From the NCBI GenBank assembly GCA_019636275.1, contig JAHBXY010000059.1, positions 1 to 49,413 of the forward strand: a stretch of 49,413 nucleotides of DNA, given 5' to 3'. The notes beneath the pieces are model-generated. The model ran no database searches and was not told the origin of the DNA. It saw only the letters and a list, made by a program, of their open reading frames with translations. The position numbers and the translations under genes were made by a program. Shown here one piece after another: positions 32,472-41,201 of the stretch; the first letter of the stretch is position 1; the number at the start of each line of letters is the position of its first letter. This DNA is from Planctomycetota bacterium (GTDB lineage Bacteria > Planctomycetota > J058).

Positions 32472-33314
32472 TCAGCCCCCACCACCCCCGAACACCTGCT
32501 CGGCGAGCCGGACCATGGCATCGCGCGCTGGCAGCGGCAGGTGGACGTCGGGTCCGAGGGTCCCCGTCGGGGGAGGCGCAGGGTTCACGTTGACGACGAA
32601 CGCGCCGCGCTCCCGCCGCAGGGTGGCAGCGTCGTGGAGGTGCGTCGGGATGACGCCGGACTCCCCGACGACCAGGACCACGTCGGGACCCGCCGCGTGG
32701 AAGGCGCGCCGGGCCTCCTCGGCCGCCGGGGCGCCGACGTAGTCGAGGTCCGCGAACAGGAGGGCGTGCGGGCGCGCCGGGCGACCGCAGTCCGGGCAGC
32801 GCGGCCGGTCGAGCGCCCGGACGCCCACGTCGTCCAGGGCGCACAGGGGCACCCGCGGCTCGTCCCACACCCGGCGCGAGCACGGGCCGGCGCACTGGAG
32901 GCGCCACAGAGACCCGTGCACCTCGTGCAGCCGGGCCGCCGGCCAGCCCGCCCGCAGGTGAAGCCCGTCCACGTTCGTCGTCTGGACGAAGGCCTCGGTC
33001 CGCGCCGCGAGCCGGTGCAGCGCCGCGTATCCCGCGTGCGGCTCGGCCGCCGAGACCTCGCGTCGCCGCCGCTCGAGGAACGCCCAGGCCTCCGCGGGCC
33101 GCTCCTCCAGCGCCTGCGGACACGCGAGGTCCTCCGGCCGCTGGCCGTCCGTCACCCCGTAGTCGCGCCAGCCGCGCTGCCCCGGCGCCCGGTAGGTCGG
33201 CACCCCCGAGTCAGCGGACATCCCCGCCCCGGTGCCGACCAGCAGCCGACGGGCGCCGGCGAGCCGCGCCGCGACGAGGTCGAGCGCGCGCGCGAGGTCG
33301 TCGTCTTCGTCCAC
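32472..33314 (-). CDS. Sir2-family NAD-dependent deacylase or ADP-ribosyltransferase (sirtuin)
   Basis: GTG 33314 follows GGAGGGGG. The 280-aa product has the sirtuin landmarks in order: GTGAGMSADSGVPTYRAP (NAD-binding GAGxSxxSGIPxFR), QTTNVDGLHLRAGWP (the TQNxDxLH region, with Thr for Gln), EVHGS (catalytic His), zinc-site cysteines CAGPC and CPDC, then RPHALLFAD and VVLVVGESGVI. The changes TTNVD and GES resemble bacterial branches distant from CobB, some of which act on ADP-ribosylation. Activity type is therefore open. It converges on the macro-domain fragment across the repeat array. Sirtuin and macro proteins both handle NAD and ADP-ribose products, so a link is plausible. Confidence 0.85.
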   Translation of the reverse strand: MDEDDDLARALDLVAARLAGARRLLVGTGAGMSADSGVPTYRAPGQRGWRDYGVTDGQRPEDLACPQALEERPAEAWAFLERRRREVSAAEPHAGYAALHRLAARTEAFVQTTNVDGLHLRAGWPAARLHEVHGSLWRLQCAGPCSRRVWDEPRVPLCALDDVGVRALDRPRCPDCGRPARPHALLFADLDYVGAPAAEEARRAFHAAGPDVVLVVGESGVIPTHLHDAATLRRERGAFVVNVNPAPPPTGTLGPDVHLPLPARDAMVRLAEQVFGGGGG

Positions 33315-33390
33315 CGTCCCCCTCCTCGCCCTGCCCTGCCCTGCCCTCGCTTCCCCTCCCGGCCGGGCGCGCAGCGGCGAGGATGGAGCC

Positions 33391-33798
33391 ATGATCGGCG
33401 TGACGCTCCGGGCCATGGCGGTGTGGGTCGTCCTGGTCGTGGCGGCCAGCGCCAACGGCGCCCTGCGCGAGGCCCTGCTCGTGCCCCGCCTGGGCCTCGA
33501 CCAGGCCCACCGGCTCAGCACCCTCATGCTCTGCGCGGTCATCGCGCTCGTCGCCCGCGCCACGGTCGGCTGGATCGGCCCGCGCTCGCGGACCGTCGCC
33601 CTCGCCGTGGGCGGCCTGTGGCTGGCCCTGCTCCTGGCCTTCGAGTTCCTGGCCGGTCACTACCTCGCCGGCAGGACCTGGGCGGACCTCCTGGGCGAGT
33701 ACGACGTGCGCCAGGGGCGGCTGTGGGCCCTGGTGCCCGTCCTCACCTTCTTCGCCCCCCTGTGGGCCGCGCGGGCGCGTGGCCTCGTCGGCCGGTGA
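33391..33798 (+). CDS. Hypothetical four-helix membrane protein
   Basis: ATG 33391 follows GGATGGAG. The 135-aa product has about four transmembrane helices: VTLRAMAVWVVLVVAASANG, HRLSTLMLCAVIALVARATV, TVALAVGGLWLALLLAFEFL and LWALVPVLTFFAPLWAARAR. A short conserved-looking loop HYLAGRTWADLLGEYDVRQG lies between the last two. It is divergent from the sirtuin gene (starts 77 bases apart; the gap holds three or four CCCTG repeats). No family name is offered with confidence. Confidence 0.65.
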   Translation: MIGVTLRAMAVWVVLVVAASANGALREALLVPRLGLDQAHRLSTLMLCAVIALVARATVGWIGPRSRTVALAVGGLWLALLLAFEFLAGHYLAGRTWADLLGEYDVRQGRLWALVPVLTFFAPLWAARARGLVGR

Positions 33799-33819
33799 GC
33801 GCCAGCCCTCAGGGCGCAG

Positions 33820-33868
33820 CGCATACATATATTTACGTGACCATACGGACGCAACGATACGGCGCCGC
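33820..33868. other. AT-rich island between convergent genes
   Basis: This short stretch (GCATACATATATTTACGTGA, then CCATACGGACGCAACGATAC) stands out against GC-rich surroundings. It shares the 11-mer GCATACATATA (33821-33831) with the minus strand of the 26494-26560 element. It lies beyond the 3' ends of both neighbours, so it is not an ordinary promoter for either. Confidence 0.4.
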
Positions 33869-35707
33869 TTACGGAGCGCTCGCCTGGGCGGTGCCGAGGA
33901 CGATCAGGTTCCCGTCGAGCGCCTGCAGGCGCAGGCCGCTGACCGTCACGCCCTGGACGGCGGGGAGGACGAGGCCCTGCTGCGAGGTCAGCGCCATCTG
34001 CAGGAGCTGGGGGCCGAGCCCGGCGGCCATCTTCTCGAGCACCAGCTCGGCGCCGGGCTGGGCCGGGCCGAGGGCGTCGACGTGCACCTGCACCCGGCCC
34101 GCGGGCTCGAGGGCGAGCTGGCCCTGGCGCTCGACGATCGCCACCTCGGCGCCGATCGCGTAGCAGGCCTCGCCCAGGGGCCGGCGGCCGGCCACCGGGT
34201 CGAGCACGAAGGTCGTCACCTTGAGGCCGCCGATGTCCAGGCGGTGCGGCAGCGGCCCGGCGCGCAGGGTCATGACCGCCGGGAGGAGCCCCTCGACGTG
34301 CATCTCGATCGGCAGGCCCGGCGCGACGACCGCTGCGAGCTCGGGCGCCAGGGCGAACAGCGTCGTCGTGTCCAGGCTCATGGGCGAGCCGGGGTTCATG
34401 GCGGCGAACGCGGCCTGGTCGATCACCTGGGTCATCGCCCCCCCCCGCCACGCGGCGTGGAGGGCGCGGTTGACGACGTCCTGGTGCACGGCCAGCGCCA
34501 CGTTCGGCCCGTTGCCGCCGCCGCCGGTCAGGTTCGCCAGCCCGCCGCGGACGACGAGCGAGCGGTCCTCGCTCCCGGCCGTCGCGGCCGCCGGGCGCAC
34601 GTTGGCGGCGAACAGCGCCGTCGCGCCGGCGGGGTCGCAGGTGAGCGTCGTGAGCGTCCAGTCGAGGTGCGTCGCGACGCCCTGCCCCGCCTGCGCGACC
34701 GTGCCGGTCGTCGACTTGAAGGCGTCGCCCAGGCCCTGGCCGAGGCCCTGCGCCGTCGCGGCCGCGAAGCCGTTCTCGAACGAGCGGCGGATCGTCGCCT
34801 CCTCCGAGCGCGCCCAGTCGGGCACCGAGAAGCCGACGGCGCGCGCCGTCACCTGCACGACGTTCGTCGTCGCGCGGCCGTTGACCACGTTGACCTGCGC
34901 CAGGCCCTCGAGCTGGAGCTGCTGCGCGCGGACCGTGCCCCGCTGCGTCGACGAGAAGACGAGCAGGACCCGCGCCTTGTGCTCGATGTCCATGGCGAGG
35001 TCGGCGATCGTCGCCGTGAAGCGCACGCCGCCCTGGATCGTGTCCAGCCCGGCCGTGACCCGGCCGAAGCGGAAGTCCTTGATCGTCGTGTCGCCGTCGA
35101 TCCGCGTGGCCATCACCTGCTGGCGGATCTGCGCCCGCTGCGCCTCGATCCCGGCCACGATCTGCGGCTCGATCAGGTCGAGCGCCTCGTTGGTCACGCG
35201 CACGGTCGCCGCGTCGGCCAGCGCGTCGGCCGCCGGCGCGAGCTCGCCCGCGATCAGGTTGACGAAGCGCTCGCGGCGGTGACCCGCGCGGTCCCACGCC
35301 TCGACCACGATCGTGTTCATCCCGACCGCGAGGTCCACCTCCTCGCGGAAGCTGCCGTCGGCGCCGGGGGTCACGCTGCGCCCCTGCACGCGCACGTCGG
35401 ACACCCCGCCGCCGAGGTCCGTCACGACGCCCTCGACCGCCACCCGGCGCGCCGTCGTGTGGCCGACGCGCGCCGGCGACACGATCTCGACCCGCGGCCC
35501 CTCGAGCATCGACGGGTCGCCGACGAAGCCGGGCGGCAGCATCCCGGGCGGGATCGCCGAGAGGTCCGACGTGATCGCGCCGGTGCCCGTCGCCAGGACC
35601 TTGCCCTGCCCGTCCGAGCTGCTGTTGCAGCCCGTCGCCACCGCACCCAGGCCCAGGCCCAGGCACCCCGACACGAGCAGCTTGGCGATCGTCCCATTCG
35701 GCTTCAT
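33869..35707 (-). CDS. Lipoprotein with an Ig-like domain, function unknown
   Basis: ATG 35707 has GGAGGG five bases upstream. The 612-aa product has a lipoprotein signal (LVSGCLGLGLGAVATGC, then NSSSD). Residues about 70-150 form an Ig-like sandwich (VEIVSPARVGHTTARRVAVE, VGMNTIVVEAWDRAGHR) of the type that begins many secreted adhesins and glycan-active proteins. The long remainder is an alternating strand-helix region (FRFGRVTAGLDTIQGGVRFT, HQDVVNRALHAAWRGGAMTQ, LPIEMHVEGLLPAVMTLRAG) that repeats a similar pattern twice, reminiscent of tubular lipid-binding folds; this is inference. It shares the GCN lipobox ending with the CAP gene next to it. Confidence 0.65.
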   Translation of the reverse strand: MKPNGTIAKLLVSGCLGLGLGAVATGCNSSSDGQGKVLATGTGAITSDLSAIPPGMLPPGFVGDPSMLEGPRVEIVSPARVGHTTARRVAVEGVVTDLGGGVSDVRVQGRSVTPGADGSFREEVDLAVGMNTIVVEAWDRAGHRRERFVNLIAGELAPAADALADAATVRVTNEALDLIEPQIVAGIEAQRAQIRQQVMATRIDGDTTIKDFRFGRVTAGLDTIQGGVRFTATIADLAMDIEHKARVLLVFSSTQRGTVRAQQLQLEGLAQVNVVNGRATTNVVQVTARAVGFSVPDWARSEEATIRRSFENGFAAATAQGLGQGLGDAFKSTTGTVAQAGQGVATHLDWTLTTLTCDPAGATALFAANVRPAAATAGSEDRSLVVRGGLANLTGGGGNGPNVALAVHQDVVNRALHAAWRGGAMTQVIDQAAFAAMNPGSPMSLDTTTLFALAPELAAVVAPGLPIEMHVEGLLPAVMTLRAGPLPHRLDIGGLKVTTFVLDPVAGRRPLGEACYAIGAEVAIVERQGQLALEPAGRVQVHVDALGPAQPGAELVLEKMAAGLGPQLLQMALTSQQGLVLPAVQGVTVSGLRLQALDGNLIVLGTAQASAP

Positions 35708-35849
35708 CGGACCCTCCAGCGCTCACCCCTCTGCGCAAGGCCCGGACCTCTTCGTAACTCACGCCAACACAAACTCCGTCACGCTGCCGACCCGAATGCG
35801 CGACGCAAGCGGCACGCACAAACGCTGCGCATTGCGCCGTGGCACGAAT

Positions 35850-35893
35850 CGAACGCAAATGCGCCCGACGCTCGAGGAGAGCGCCGGGCGCAT
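35850..35893 (-). terminator. Terminator after the CAP-domain gene
   Basis: ATGCGCCCG (35859-35867) pairs perfectly with CGGGCGCAT (35885-35893), extended inward by GCTC/GAGC after a 2-base bulge. On the minus strand it is followed by TTTGCGTTC. It lies 31 bases past the leftward stop at 35925 and before the gene starting at 35707. Confidence 0.55.
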
Positions 35894-35924
35894 GGGTTTG
35901 CGATCGGATCCGGTCGGGAGAGCG

Positions 35925-37001
35925 CTACCGGGTGAGGAACACCTGGCACCAGTTCCAGCTCGGCTCGTCGACGCCGACGCCCAGGTGCGTGTAGCGCGCG
36001 TCGAGGATGTTCGCGCGGTGGCCCGGCGACGCCATCCAGGCGTTCATCACGGCCTGGGCGCTGCGCTGCCCGACCGCGATGTTCTCGCCGACCATGCGGT
36101 AGCCGCTGCCCTTGGTCATCCGCATGCGGTCGGTCGGCGTCCAGCCCTCGGGGCTCACGTGGTCGAAGTAGCTGCGGCCAGCCATGTCCTCGACGTGCGC
36201 CTTGGCCGCGCGCTCCGCCTGGACGTCGGCCTGGAGCGGGGCGAGGCCGGCCGCCGCGCGCTCCTGGTTGACCAGCGTCAGCACCTGCTGGGCGAGGGTG
36301 GCCTCGCTGGACGAGTGCGTCTTGAGCGGGTTGGCGTAGTCGTCGTTGACGTACCAGTAGGGCGAGCCCGCATCACGGTCGACGACGACCACCAGCTCGC
36401 GCTTGATCGCCGGCAGGCCCGGCCCGGCCTGGTTCTCGGCCTGCAGGGTGACCGTGTAGCGGCCCGGCGTCGTGTAGGTGTGCGTGACGGTGCGCCCGGC
36501 GGCGGTCCGGCCGTCGCCGAGGTCCCAGCGCCAGCCCGTCGGCGTCCCCGTCGAGCCGTCGGTGAACGTCACCGTGAGCGGCGCCACGCCCGACGGCCGG
36601 GCGGGCGAGCTCGTGAACTCCGAGCGCGGCGCGCCGGCCGCCGGCCGCTCGAAGCGCGCCGTCACCTGCAGGGCGGCGCGGACCGTGACCTGCACGGCGC
36701 TCGTCGGCTGGCCGGCCAGGTCGCCCTCCCAGCCGGCGAAGTAGGAGGTCGTCGCGTCCGCCGCGGCCGTCACGGTCACCGTGGCGCCGTCGGGGTACCA
36801 GCCCGTGGCGCTCGGCGGGTCGAGCGTCACCGCCCCCGCGCCGCCGCCGGCCGTGGCCACGGTCACCTGGAAGCTCGCCACGCCCGCCACGCCAGTGGCC
36901 TGGCCGCGGGCCGAGTGGTCCTTCCGCGAGCTGTTGTTGCAGCCGGCGGCGACGAGACCGAACGAGGAGACGACCAGCACCAGCGCGAGCGAGCGGTTCA
37001 T
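35925..37001 (-). CDS. CAP/SCP-family lipoprotein with a B-repeat-like and a PKD domain
   Basis: ATG 37001 has AGGAGA upstream. The 358-aa protein has a lipoprotein signal ending VAAGC (then NNSSRKD). A beta domain follows (GWYPDGATVTVTAAADATTS, YFAGWEGDLAG) of the bacterial repeat type that reads GxxVTLTA..GYxFxGW. Next is a PKD domain (APLTVTFTDGSTGTPTGWRW, DLGDGRTAAGRTVTHTYTTP). The CAP domain is C-terminal: LVNQERAAAGLAPLQADVQA, YFDHVSPEGWTPTDRM, VGENIAVG, WMASPGHRANILDARYTHLG. The conserved His and Glu of the CAP cavity are present. It should be displayed outside the inner membrane; bacterial CAP proteins have no single established activity. Confidence 0.85.
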   Translation of the reverse strand: MNRSLALVLVVSSFGLVAAGCNNSSRKDHSARGQATGVAGVASFQVTVATAGGGAGAVTLDPPSATGWYPDGATVTVTAAADATTSYFAGWEGDLAGQPTSAVQVTVRAALQVTARFERPAAGAPRSEFTSSPARPSGVAPLTVTFTDGSTGTPTGWRWDLGDGRTAAGRTVTHTYTTPGRYTVTLQAENQAGPGLPAIKRELVVVVDRDAGSPYWYVNDDYANPLKTHSSSEATLAQQVLTLVNQERAAAGLAPLQADVQAERAAKAHVEDMAGRSYFDHVSPEGWTPTDRMRMTKGSGYRMVGENIAVGQRSAQAVMNAWMASPGHRANILDARYTHLGVGVDEPSWNWCQVFLTR

Positions 37002-37186
37002 CGGGGCTCTCCTGCCCCGCCCTCCCGTGCACGGCGCGCGCCGAGGCCGTGTCGTCCTCGCGTAAAGGCGCGCAACAGCTCGCCGGCTGGCCGGTTGTGT
37101 CGCGCATCGCCGCCCGCCCCCGCCCGCAACGCTCCTGCCTTTCACGGTCCACGAAAGGAACGAAGCCGGATCGTGTCGTCCGGGTT

Positions 37187-38269
37187 TCAGCCGCGTTGTG
37201 GCACCCCGAGCGCCTCGTGGAGGTCGGGGTTCGACCCGTCGAGCTTCCACAGCCAGGCGTCGAGGTAGTAGTGGACGATCTGCGGCGTGGCGAGCGCCGC
37301 GACGAGGAGCGAGCGCCCGGCGTCGGACAGCGCCGGCGGCTCGAGCCCGGTGAGCCCGGCCAGGTAGACGCCCCACAGCGCCCCGTCCCACAGGCCCTCC
37401 TCGAGCAGGGCCAGGAGGACGATGAGCCCGTAGAAGGCCCACAGCGCGCGCCGCTGCGACAGCCGGGCGAGGAGCGGCGACGGCGCCGCGTCGGTGCGCC
37501 CCTCCCAGCGCCGGTTGCAGCGAAACCAGACGAGCCCCAGGAACGGGACCCCGTGCAGGAGGTTGATCGCCGCCAGCGACACGAGCGGGTGGTCGGCCAG
37601 GCCGATGCCGAGCGACCACGAGAGCCAGGCGGCCACCATCCACAGCGCCTTGCCCGCGCACAGCCGCCCCCAGGCCAGGTGCCACGTCTGCCGCGCCACC
37701 CACACCGCCGCGAACGCGCCCATGACGACGGCGATGTCGGGCCGCAGGCCGGGGTCGAGGGCGAAGAGGAACTCCTCGCCGTGCCCGAACCAGTCGAAGC
37801 GCCGGCCTGGCGACGCGTGCCACCACAGGACCGGCCCGAGGGCGCCCACCCACAGCGTCCACTTGTCGAGGTAGCGGTCGACCGGGTCGCGCTCGCCCGC
37901 GCGCAGCTTGTAGAGGGCGATGAACCCCCACTGCTGCGCGGCGAAGTGGTGGATCGCCACGTAGGCCAGGAGCGTCCAGAACAGCACGGGCGAGTGGGCG
38001 TGCAGGCGGTAGGCGACGAGGAGCGACAGCGGCACGGGGAGGAGGAACAGGAGCCGCCGGCGGGCCATCGCCTCGCGGTCGAGGTAGCTCAGGTAGAGCG
38101 TCGACCACACGTGGGCCACGTCGAAGGCCACGACCAGGAGCAGGAACGCCCACAGCGGCACGCCGTCGGTCGCCGGCAGGAGGAGCGCGACCGCGGTCGC
38201 CGCCGCCGGCGCGGCGAGGAGCGCCAGGTCGAAGCGCGGCGAGACGATCCACGGCCCGGGCCCGCTCAT
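37187..38269 (-). CDS. Conserved polytopic membrane protein with His motifs
   Basis: ATG 38269 lies eight bases after TAGCCT on the minus strand, so a leaderless start is likely; a longer frame to 38365 starts with a non-membrane basic stretch and is rejected. The 360-aa product has about nine transmembrane helices. His-containing segments recur: VAFDVAHVWSTLYLSYLDRE, YVAIHHFAAQQWGFIALYKL, NLLHGVPFLGLVWF and TPQIVHYYLDAWLWKLDGSN. The last, with HHF and HxxW, suggests a metal or heme site within the membrane; that is inference. I recall similar unnamed proteins in planctomycete and myxobacterial genomes but cannot assign a function. Confidence 0.7.
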   Translation of the reverse strand: MSGPGPWIVSPRFDLALLAAPAAATAVALLLPATDGVPLWAFLLLVVAFDVAHVWSTLYLSYLDREAMARRRLLFLLPVPLSLLVAYRLHAHSPVLFWTLLAYVAIHHFAAQQWGFIALYKLRAGERDPVDRYLDKWTLWVGALGPVLWWHASPGRRFDWFGHGEEFLFALDPGLRPDIAVVMGAFAAVWVARQTWHLAWGRLCAGKALWMVAAWLSWSLGIGLADHPLVSLAAINLLHGVPFLGLVWFRCNRRWEGRTDAAPSPLLARLSQRRALWAFYGLIVLLALLEEGLWDGALWGVYLAGLTGLEPPALSDAGRSLLVAALATPQIVHYYLDAWLWKLDGSNPDLHEALGVPQRG

Positions 38270-38277
38270 CGCGGGAC

Positions 38278-38283
38278 AGGCTA
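38278..38283 (-). promoter_or_regulatory. -10 element TAGCCT of a leaderless start
   Basis: TAGCCT on the minus strand is followed by eight bases and ATG 38269, the same arrangement as at 26638-26650. No -35 is evident. Confidence 0.4.
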
Positions 38284-38381
38284 CACCACCCGGCGCCCCG
38301 ATCCTCGCGCCGGAGGCCGCCGCCACGGCGCGGGGTGGCGGTGGGCGGCTGGCTCGTGGTAACAAGTGCTCCGGAGCGGCG

Positions 38382-39047
38382 ATGGCGCGGGGCGAGATCT
38401 ACGTCGGCGACCTGCTGAGCGAGGCCTGGGCCGCGTTCAGCCGCAACGCCGGGGCCTTCATCGGCGCGACGGCGCTCGCGGGGATCGGGCTCATCGCCTG
38501 CGCGCTCCCCGCCGTCGTCCCCCTGGCCCTCGCCGACGAGCTCGACTGGCACGACCCGGTGGGCCAGCTCGCCCTGAGCTGGGGCGCGGGCGCGGCCATG
38601 GCGGTCTACGCGGAGCTGGTCACGCTGGGCCTCCTGCGCATGAGCCTCGCCGCCCTGCGCGGCCAGCAGGTCGCCGCCGGCGACGTGCTCCGCGCGACCG
38701 ACGTCGTCGTTCCGGGGCTCGTCTCGGGGCTGATCGCCAAGGCGATCATCGTGTTCGGCATGCTGGCCTGCCTCATCCCCGGGCTCCTGTTCGCCTGCTC
38801 CTCCGCCCTCACGGCGCCCTTCGTCGCCGACAAGCGGCTCCTCCCCTGGCCCGCGATCCAGGCCTCGCGCGCCGCCGCCGAGGAGCGACGGCTGAGCATC
38901 GCGATCACGTTCATCGTCGCCTATGTCGTCGTGATCGTCGGCGCCGCCGTGCTCTGCGTGGGGCTGCTCGTCGCCGCGCCGCTGGCGGCGCTCATGGTGG
39001 CCGGGCTCTACGAGCGGCTCTGGCCGCGGGCGAGGCCCGAGGCGTGA
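38382..39047 (+). CDS. Hypothetical membrane protein (glycerophosphodiesterase-type membrane domain)
   Basis: The 221-aa protein begins GEIYVGDLLSEAWAAFSRNA, the amphipathic N-terminal motif of membrane proteins related to the glycerophosphoryl-diester-phosphodiesterase membrane domain. Five or six helices follow, including LVSGLIAKAIIVFGMLACLI, PGLLFACSSALTAPFVADKR and SIAITFIVAYVVVIVGAAVL. The C-terminus overlaps the GTG of the RING-like gene (GTGA), so the two are coupled. Family resemblance is moderate and no catalytic residues are expected. Confidence 0.65.
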   Translation: MARGEIYVGDLLSEAWAAFSRNAGAFIGATALAGIGLIACALPAVVPLALADELDWHDPVGQLALSWGAGAAMAVYAELVTLGLLRMSLAALRGQQVAAGDVLRATDVVVPGLVSGLIAKAIIVFGMLACLIPGLLFACSSALTAPFVADKRLLPWPAIQASRAAAEERRLSIAITFIVAYVVVIVGAAVLCVGLLVAAPLAALMVAGLYERLWPRARPEA

Positions 39048-39727
39048 GCGACGCCAGCGTGAGCGACGCCAGCGTGACCGGCGACTGCGGCTGGTGCGCC
39101 GAGCCCCTCGGGGGCGACCCCGCCCGGGCGTGCGTGGGCTGTGCCGCGGGCTATCACCGCGCCTGCGCCGACCAGGCCGGTCGCTGCGCCCACGCCGCCT
39201 GCCCGCAGGCCCGCCCGAGCCACCCGGCGTGGACGGTCCAGGCCAGGGCCCAGGACTGGCTCCTCCTGCGCGCGCCGCGTCCTGCCCGCTGGCTGCGCGT
39301 CCTCATGCTCCTGGCCGCGCTACCCCTCGCCGGCCGCCCCGACGGCAAGGAGCTCGCCGAGGCGGGGCGCGAGCTCATCGGCGCGGGTGTCCTCGACCGC
39401 TGGCTGCTCGTCTCGGCGCTCGTGAGCCTGACGCTGACCCCCTGGGTGGCCATGCTCGTCCTCGCCTGGGTCGAGAGCGCCGCTCACCGCGACGTGCTCA
39501 TCGACGCGCACGGCCTGCTCCTCGACCACTCCCCCGCCTGGCACGGCGCGCGCCTCGACTGGCGCCGGATCGCCGCCTACCGCATCACCGGCGGCGGGGT
39601 GCGCGTCGTCGTGCGCGGCCGCCCCTGGACCCGCCTCCTCGGCCCGACGATCCCCTGCGAGGGCCGCCTCCAGCACGACGTCGTCGAGCTCCTCGAGCGC
39701 CGTGGCGTGGCGCGCCTCGACGCCTGA
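39044..39727 (+). CDS. RING-like membrane protein with a PH-like C-terminal domain
   Basis: GTG 39044 overlaps the preceding stop; the first 15 bases (GTGAGCGACGCCAGC) are tandemly repeated, giving three in-frame GTG codons (39044, 39059, 39074). The 227-aa product has a RING-like module: CGWCAEPLGGDPARACVGCA, AGYHRACADQAGRCAHAACP. Two transmembrane helices follow (WLRVLMLLAALPLAG; LLVSALVSLTLTPWVAMLVL). A bacterial-PH-like beta domain is last (HRDVLIDAHGLLLDHS, WRRIAAYRITGGGVRVVVRG). It is co-translated with the membrane protein upstream. Function is unknown; eukaryotic RINGs bind E2 enzymes, but nothing here shows ubiquitin-like chemistry. Confidence 0.65.
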   Translation: MSDASVSDASVTGDCGWCAEPLGGDPARACVGCAAGYHRACADQAGRCAHAACPQARPSHPAWTVQARAQDWLLLRAPRPARWLRVLMLLAALPLAGRPDGKELAEAGRELIGAGVLDRWLLVSALVSLTLTPWVAMLVLAWVESAAHRDVLIDAHGLLLDHSPAWHGARLDWRRIAAYRITGGGVRVVVRGRPWTRLLGPTIPCEGRLQHDVVELLERRGVARLDA

Positions 39728-39730
39728 ACG

Positions 39731-41122
<1,392 letters not shown>

Positions 41123-41157
41123 CCCCTCACGCGTCCGCCCCTGGCGGAGCGGGGCAC

Positions 41158-41186
41158 ATGATAGGCGATCGGCGACGCATCCTCAC
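41158..41186 (-). promoter_or_regulatory. Possible promoter of the NtrC-type gene
   Basis: GTGAGG, a 17-base spacer and TATCAT on the minus strand precede the ATG at 41122 by 35 bases; the leader carries GAGGGG. The small stem TCCGCC/GGCGGA at 41134-41148 lies in the leader. Confidence 0.45.
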
Positions 41187-41201
41187 GCGTGACGGGGCCT
41201 T

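Noticed and set aside
31748..32593. Protein-coding repeat gene over the hairpin array
   Set aside because: Unit lengths are not multiples of three, so the repeated peptide changes frame from unit to unit; no start signal fits.
33325..33350. CCCTG pentamer microsatellite
   Set aside because: Only three or four copies between divergent starts; too short to claim as a functional or variable repeat.
37138..37158. Terminator after the 37187 membrane protein gene
   Set aside because: CCTTTC/GAAAGG is only a 6-base stem with a 9-base loop and no T-tract, so it is not secure.
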